From assembly GCF_964340395.1 (NCBI RefSeq), contig NC_135561.1:22733486-22797485 (forward strand): a DNA stretch of 64,000 bases. The letters run 5' to 3'. The notes under the pieces were generated by a model, which had not been told where the DNA came from, ran no database searches, and saw only the letters and a program-made list of their open reading frames with translations. Below, piece after piece: positions 25,317 to 64,000 of this stretch (its first letter is position 1; every line of letters starts with the position of its first letter). The position numbers were made by a program, and so were the translations under genes. The stretch comes from Glandiceps talaboti. Its lineage: Eukaryota; Hemichordata; Enteropneusta; Spengelidae.

Positions 25317-26925
25317 GCACGTGGCTACAGTTATCCTCTGCATGTAAAGTATGGATGTCCACTAGACGTCAATCACGTAGCTACAGTTATCCTCTACATG
25401 TAAAGTATGGATGTCCACTAGACGTCAATCACGTAGCTACAGTTATCCTCTGCATGTAAAGTATGGATGTCCACTAGACGTCAATCACGTAGCTACAGTT
25501 ATCCTCTGCATGTAAAGTATGGATGTCCACTAGACGTCAATCACGTAGCTACAGTTATCCTCTGCATGTAAAGTATGGATGTCCACTAGGCGTCAATCAC
25601 GTAGCTACAGTTATCCTTTGCATGTAAAGTATGGATGTCCACTAGACGTCAATCACGTAGCTACAGTTATCCTTTGCATGTAAAGTATGGATGTCCACTA
25701 GACGTCAGTCACGTAGCTACAGTTATCCTCTGCATGTAAAGTATGGATGTCCACTAGACGTCAGTCACGTAGCTACAGTTATCCTCTGCATGTAAAGTAT
25801 GGATGTCCACTAGACGTCAGTCACGTAGCTACAGTTATCCTCTGCATGTAAAGTATGGATGTCCACTAGACGTCAATCACGTAGCTACAGTTATCCTCTG
25901 CATGTAAAGTATGGATTTCCACTAGACGTCAATCACGTAGCTACAGTTATCCTCTGCATGTAAAGTATGGATGTCCACTAGACGTCAATCACGTAGCTAC
26001 AGTTATCCTCTGCATGTAAAGTATGGATTTCCACTAGACGTCAATCACGTAGCTACAGTTATCCTCTGCATGTAAAGTATGGATGTCCACTAGACGTCAA
26101 TCACGTAGCTACAGTTATCCTCTGCATGTAAAGTATGGATGTCCACTAGACGTCAGTCACGTAGCTACAGTTATCCTCTGCATGTAAAGTATGGATGTCC
26201 ACTAGACGTCAATCACGTAGCTATAGTTATCCTCTGCATGTAAAGTATGGATGTCCACTAGACGTCAATCACGTAGCTACAGTTATCCTCTGCATGAAAA
26301 GTATGGATGTCCACTAGACGTCAATCACGTGGCTACAGTTATCCTCTGCATGTTAAGTATGGATGTCTACTAGACGTCAAACACGTAGCTACAGTTATCC
26401 TCTGCATGTAAAGTATGGATGTCCACTAGACGTCAATCACGTAGCTACAGTTATCCTTTGCATGTAAAGTATGGATGTCCACTAGACGTCAGTCACGTAG
26501 CTACAGTTATCCTCTGCATGTAAAGTATGGATGTCCACTAGACGTCAATCACGTAGCTACAGTTATCCTTTGCATGTAAAGTATGGATGTCCACTAGACG
26601 TTAGTCACGTAGCTACAGTTATCCTCTGCATGTAAAGTATGGATGTCCACTAGACGTCAGTCACGTAGCTACAGTTATCCTCTGCATGTAAAGTATGGAT
26701 GTCCACTAGACGTCAGTCACGTAGCTACAGTTATCCTCTGCATGTAAAGTATGGATGTCCACTAGACGTCAGTCACGTAGCTACAGTTATCCTCTGCATG
26801 TAAAGTATGGATGTCCACTAGACGTCAGTCACGTAGCTACAGTTATCCTCTGCATGTAAAGTATGGATGTCCACTAGACGTCACTCACGTAGCTACAGTT
26901 ATCCTTTGCATGTAAAGTATGGATG
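25317..26925. repeat. 56-bp minisatellite array (main part)
   Basis: About 29 highly similar units containing CACGTAGCTACAGTTATCCT, GCATGTAAAGTATGGATG and CCACTAGACGTCA. Divergence between units is low, implying recent homogenisation. The array continues at 27486 after an insertion. Confidence 0.97.
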
Positions 26926-27485
26926 TGTCACAGATGACATATTTATATTTTCAGTAAACTTAATATTTTAACAACATCGCATGTCCTAGTTTGACTGAAA
27001 GGTCAATAGACTGTCTCCAGGATATCGGATTCAGACCACACAGGATTCCAAGCATACTCGAATACATGAGACGACAGTCTGCATTTTATAAATATCTGGG
27101 ATTCATAGTGATCATTCATCAATGTTTTGAAAATACTTTTAGGGCATGATCACGCCCAGAAATAATTATTTGGCCATTGGCCATGCGTTATGTAAATTTA
27201 GACTTTGGGGACGTCACAATAAAGAACACTTGGAACTGACAGGCACTCAGTTTTGGTAGGGAGACTTGGCTTCGCGGGAAGTCAATGAACGAGGCACTAT
27301 GCTGGGTGTTTGCCTTGATTTCCAGTGTAGATCTTTAAACACTGTGTGTAGTCTGAGCTAATTCCCTTTAAGTTCAAGTGTGATCCTGGTACGTACATAC
27401 AGAAGTTGAGTCAGATATGAGATATGAGGGTGATTCGGGTGTTATTACTTGGTCTATCAGCTGTGTGCGAAGATCAGTAGTAATA
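26926..27485. mobile_element. Probable solo LTR inserted in the 56-bp array
   Basis: A 560-bp non-repeat block interrupts the array. It is flanked by GATG at 26922-26925 and 27486-27489 (or GATGT as a 5-bp duplication), which form one intact repeat unit when the insert is removed. It starts TGTCACAGATGACA and contains AATAAAG near 27221. These are features of an LTR (TGT start, polyadenylation signal, 4-5 bp target duplication). The 3' end reads GTAATA, not the standard CA. No internal coding region is present. Confidence 0.65.
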
Positions 27486-27615
27486 GATGTCCACTAGACG
27501 TCAGTCACGTAGCTACAGTTATCCTCTGCATGTAAAGTATGGATGTCCACTAGACGTCAATCACGTAGCTACAGTTATCCTTTGCATGTAAAGTATGGAT
27601 GTCCACTAGACGTCA
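27486..27615. repeat. 56-bp minisatellite array (part beyond the insertion)
   Basis: A little over two further units of the same 56-bp repeat, starting GATGTCCACTAGACGTCAGT. Confidence 0.95.
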
Positions 27616-27654
27616 ACTTGATCGAATTCACTGAAATAGCTGTGATATTTGTTG

Positions 27655-27800
27655 TAGGCTTTCTAAGGCCAAATAAAAAAAGTTGTTTGGTTCCGGTTAC
27701 CCGACCCCACCAAGTTTTTCACGCCGACCCTAAACTTTTTGTTTTACGATTCGAGAAAAATAACAATAACATCGCGAAAATCGTGAAGTCTCGCAAGAAA
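27655..27800 (+). mobile_element. Possible end of a TIR transposon
   Basis: TAAGGCCAAATAAAAAAAGT followed by TTTGGTTCCGGTTACCCGAC resembles the end of the inverted-repeat element at 54102 (AGGCCAAAAAAAAA...TCTGGTTCTGGTCAG). No matching opposite end was found nearby, so this may be a truncated copy. Confidence 0.4.
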
Positions 27801-28357
27801 TAGTGGATGCGGAAACTGACATCAACTTAAAAAGACAATAATTATAAACTTATTCTTCCAATCTGTAATGGTTGTGCATCTGATAGGAAGAAATAAACAG
27901 CACAGAGACCATTTGGAGAACGATGGAAAACGTGAACTAGACACTCTAAAATTGAATGTAATCGGAACCACACAATTTGTTTTACGCCTAATCTAGCGAT
28001 ATCACATTAACAGTTGGTGTAGATGGCCAACGATAAGTACCTAGAGTAAATTTAACCAAGTGATGATGGTAAGGAACTCAATCGATGTCAGTTTTCAGCG
28101 TCTACTGTACTAGAAAGCTGGTGAGATAATCCTAAAAGACAAATTGTCGAGTGACTTCTACCAGAAGATACGTGCACCTTAAGTTTGAATCGTTTGCAGA
28201 CATAGTAGTCACTACATAGACGTCCCAAATACGTGTACCTTTGATAAAATAAAGATATCCTATCAATGGAATAGTCGGCTATGGTTGATCTGTAACATTG
28301 TTATTTTGTGTTGAAACACTGATTGAGTAGATAGAGTAGATTTTTAGTGTTGATAAT
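27801..28357. other. Region 3' of the sulfatase gene, probable 3' UTR at its right end
   Basis: No repeat array and no other gene. The part next to 28358 should be the 3' UTR of the sulfatase, but no clear polyadenylation signal on the minus strand was found. Confidence 0.5.
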
Positions 28358-63843
<35,486 letters not shown>

Positions 63844-64000
63844 TCTATCACTTATAATGTAACTTGTTGTATTGTATCTGTCACAATTCTATCCAAAAAA
63901 GAAAGAAATGTATTTTGAATATTAAGAAGAAGCGTGAGGTCAAGAAAAGGTAGCCAATTTGATTAGTATAAATGCCAACACTACAATTTATCAAATACAT

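Overview
This is eukaryotic DNA, almost certainly from a marine invertebrate animal. Protein-coding exons are small, separated by GT-AG introns, and make up about 2.5% of the window. Nearly everything else is minisatellite, microsatellite, or fragments of transposable elements. One array repeats a coding exon's 5' splice site, which is like the 'mirage minisatellites' I recall being described in amphioxus. A cephalochordate is therefore my best guess, but the sequence alone does not prove it.

The only gene I can support is on the minus strand, from the start codon at 63843 down to the stop codon at 28358. I could join 17 exons by hand with every splice phase matching. They give an uninterrupted 526-codon reading frame for a sulfatase of the arylsulfatase B/I/J type. 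It has the C-S-P-S-R formylglycine signature (split between exons 4 and 5) and all ten active-site residues I recall for human arylsulfatase B. It also has a short basic N-terminus followed by one hydrophobic segment, which suggests a type II membrane anchor or uncleaved signal anchor.

Layout. 1-14.85 kb: a composite satellite domain in which blocks of 35-, 28-, 23- and 25-bp repeats and the spacers between them are themselves duplicated. 14.85-16.4 kb: mostly non-repetitive DNA without a gene. 16.5-19.95 kb: a nested inverted-repeat structure with mobile-element remnants and a pair of hammerhead-ribozyme-like motifs. 20.96-24.98 kb: a 33-bp array. 25.3-27.6 kb: a 56-bp array split by a probable solo LTR. 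28.36-63.84 kb: the sulfatase gene. Many of its introns carry a private tandem array: 32 bp in intron 15, 31 bp in intron 14, 43 bp in intron 13, a six-base repeat in intron 12, TATG in introns 10 and 5, 39/55 bp in intron 9, 30 bp in intron 8, 26 bp in intron 7, 39 bp in intron 3, 32 and 48 bp in intron 2, and 60 bp in intron 1. Several inverted-repeat (MITE-like) elements also sit in the introns.

The most interesting points are the intron-3 array, which carries about 29 copies of the exon-3 splice donor; the hammerhead-like motifs at 17.9, 18.9 and 50.7 kb; the clean solo-LTR insertion in a minisatellite; and a complete sulfatase gene maintained inside such repeat-rich DNA. Many long reading frames in the window are by-products of repeat periodicity and are not annotated as genes.
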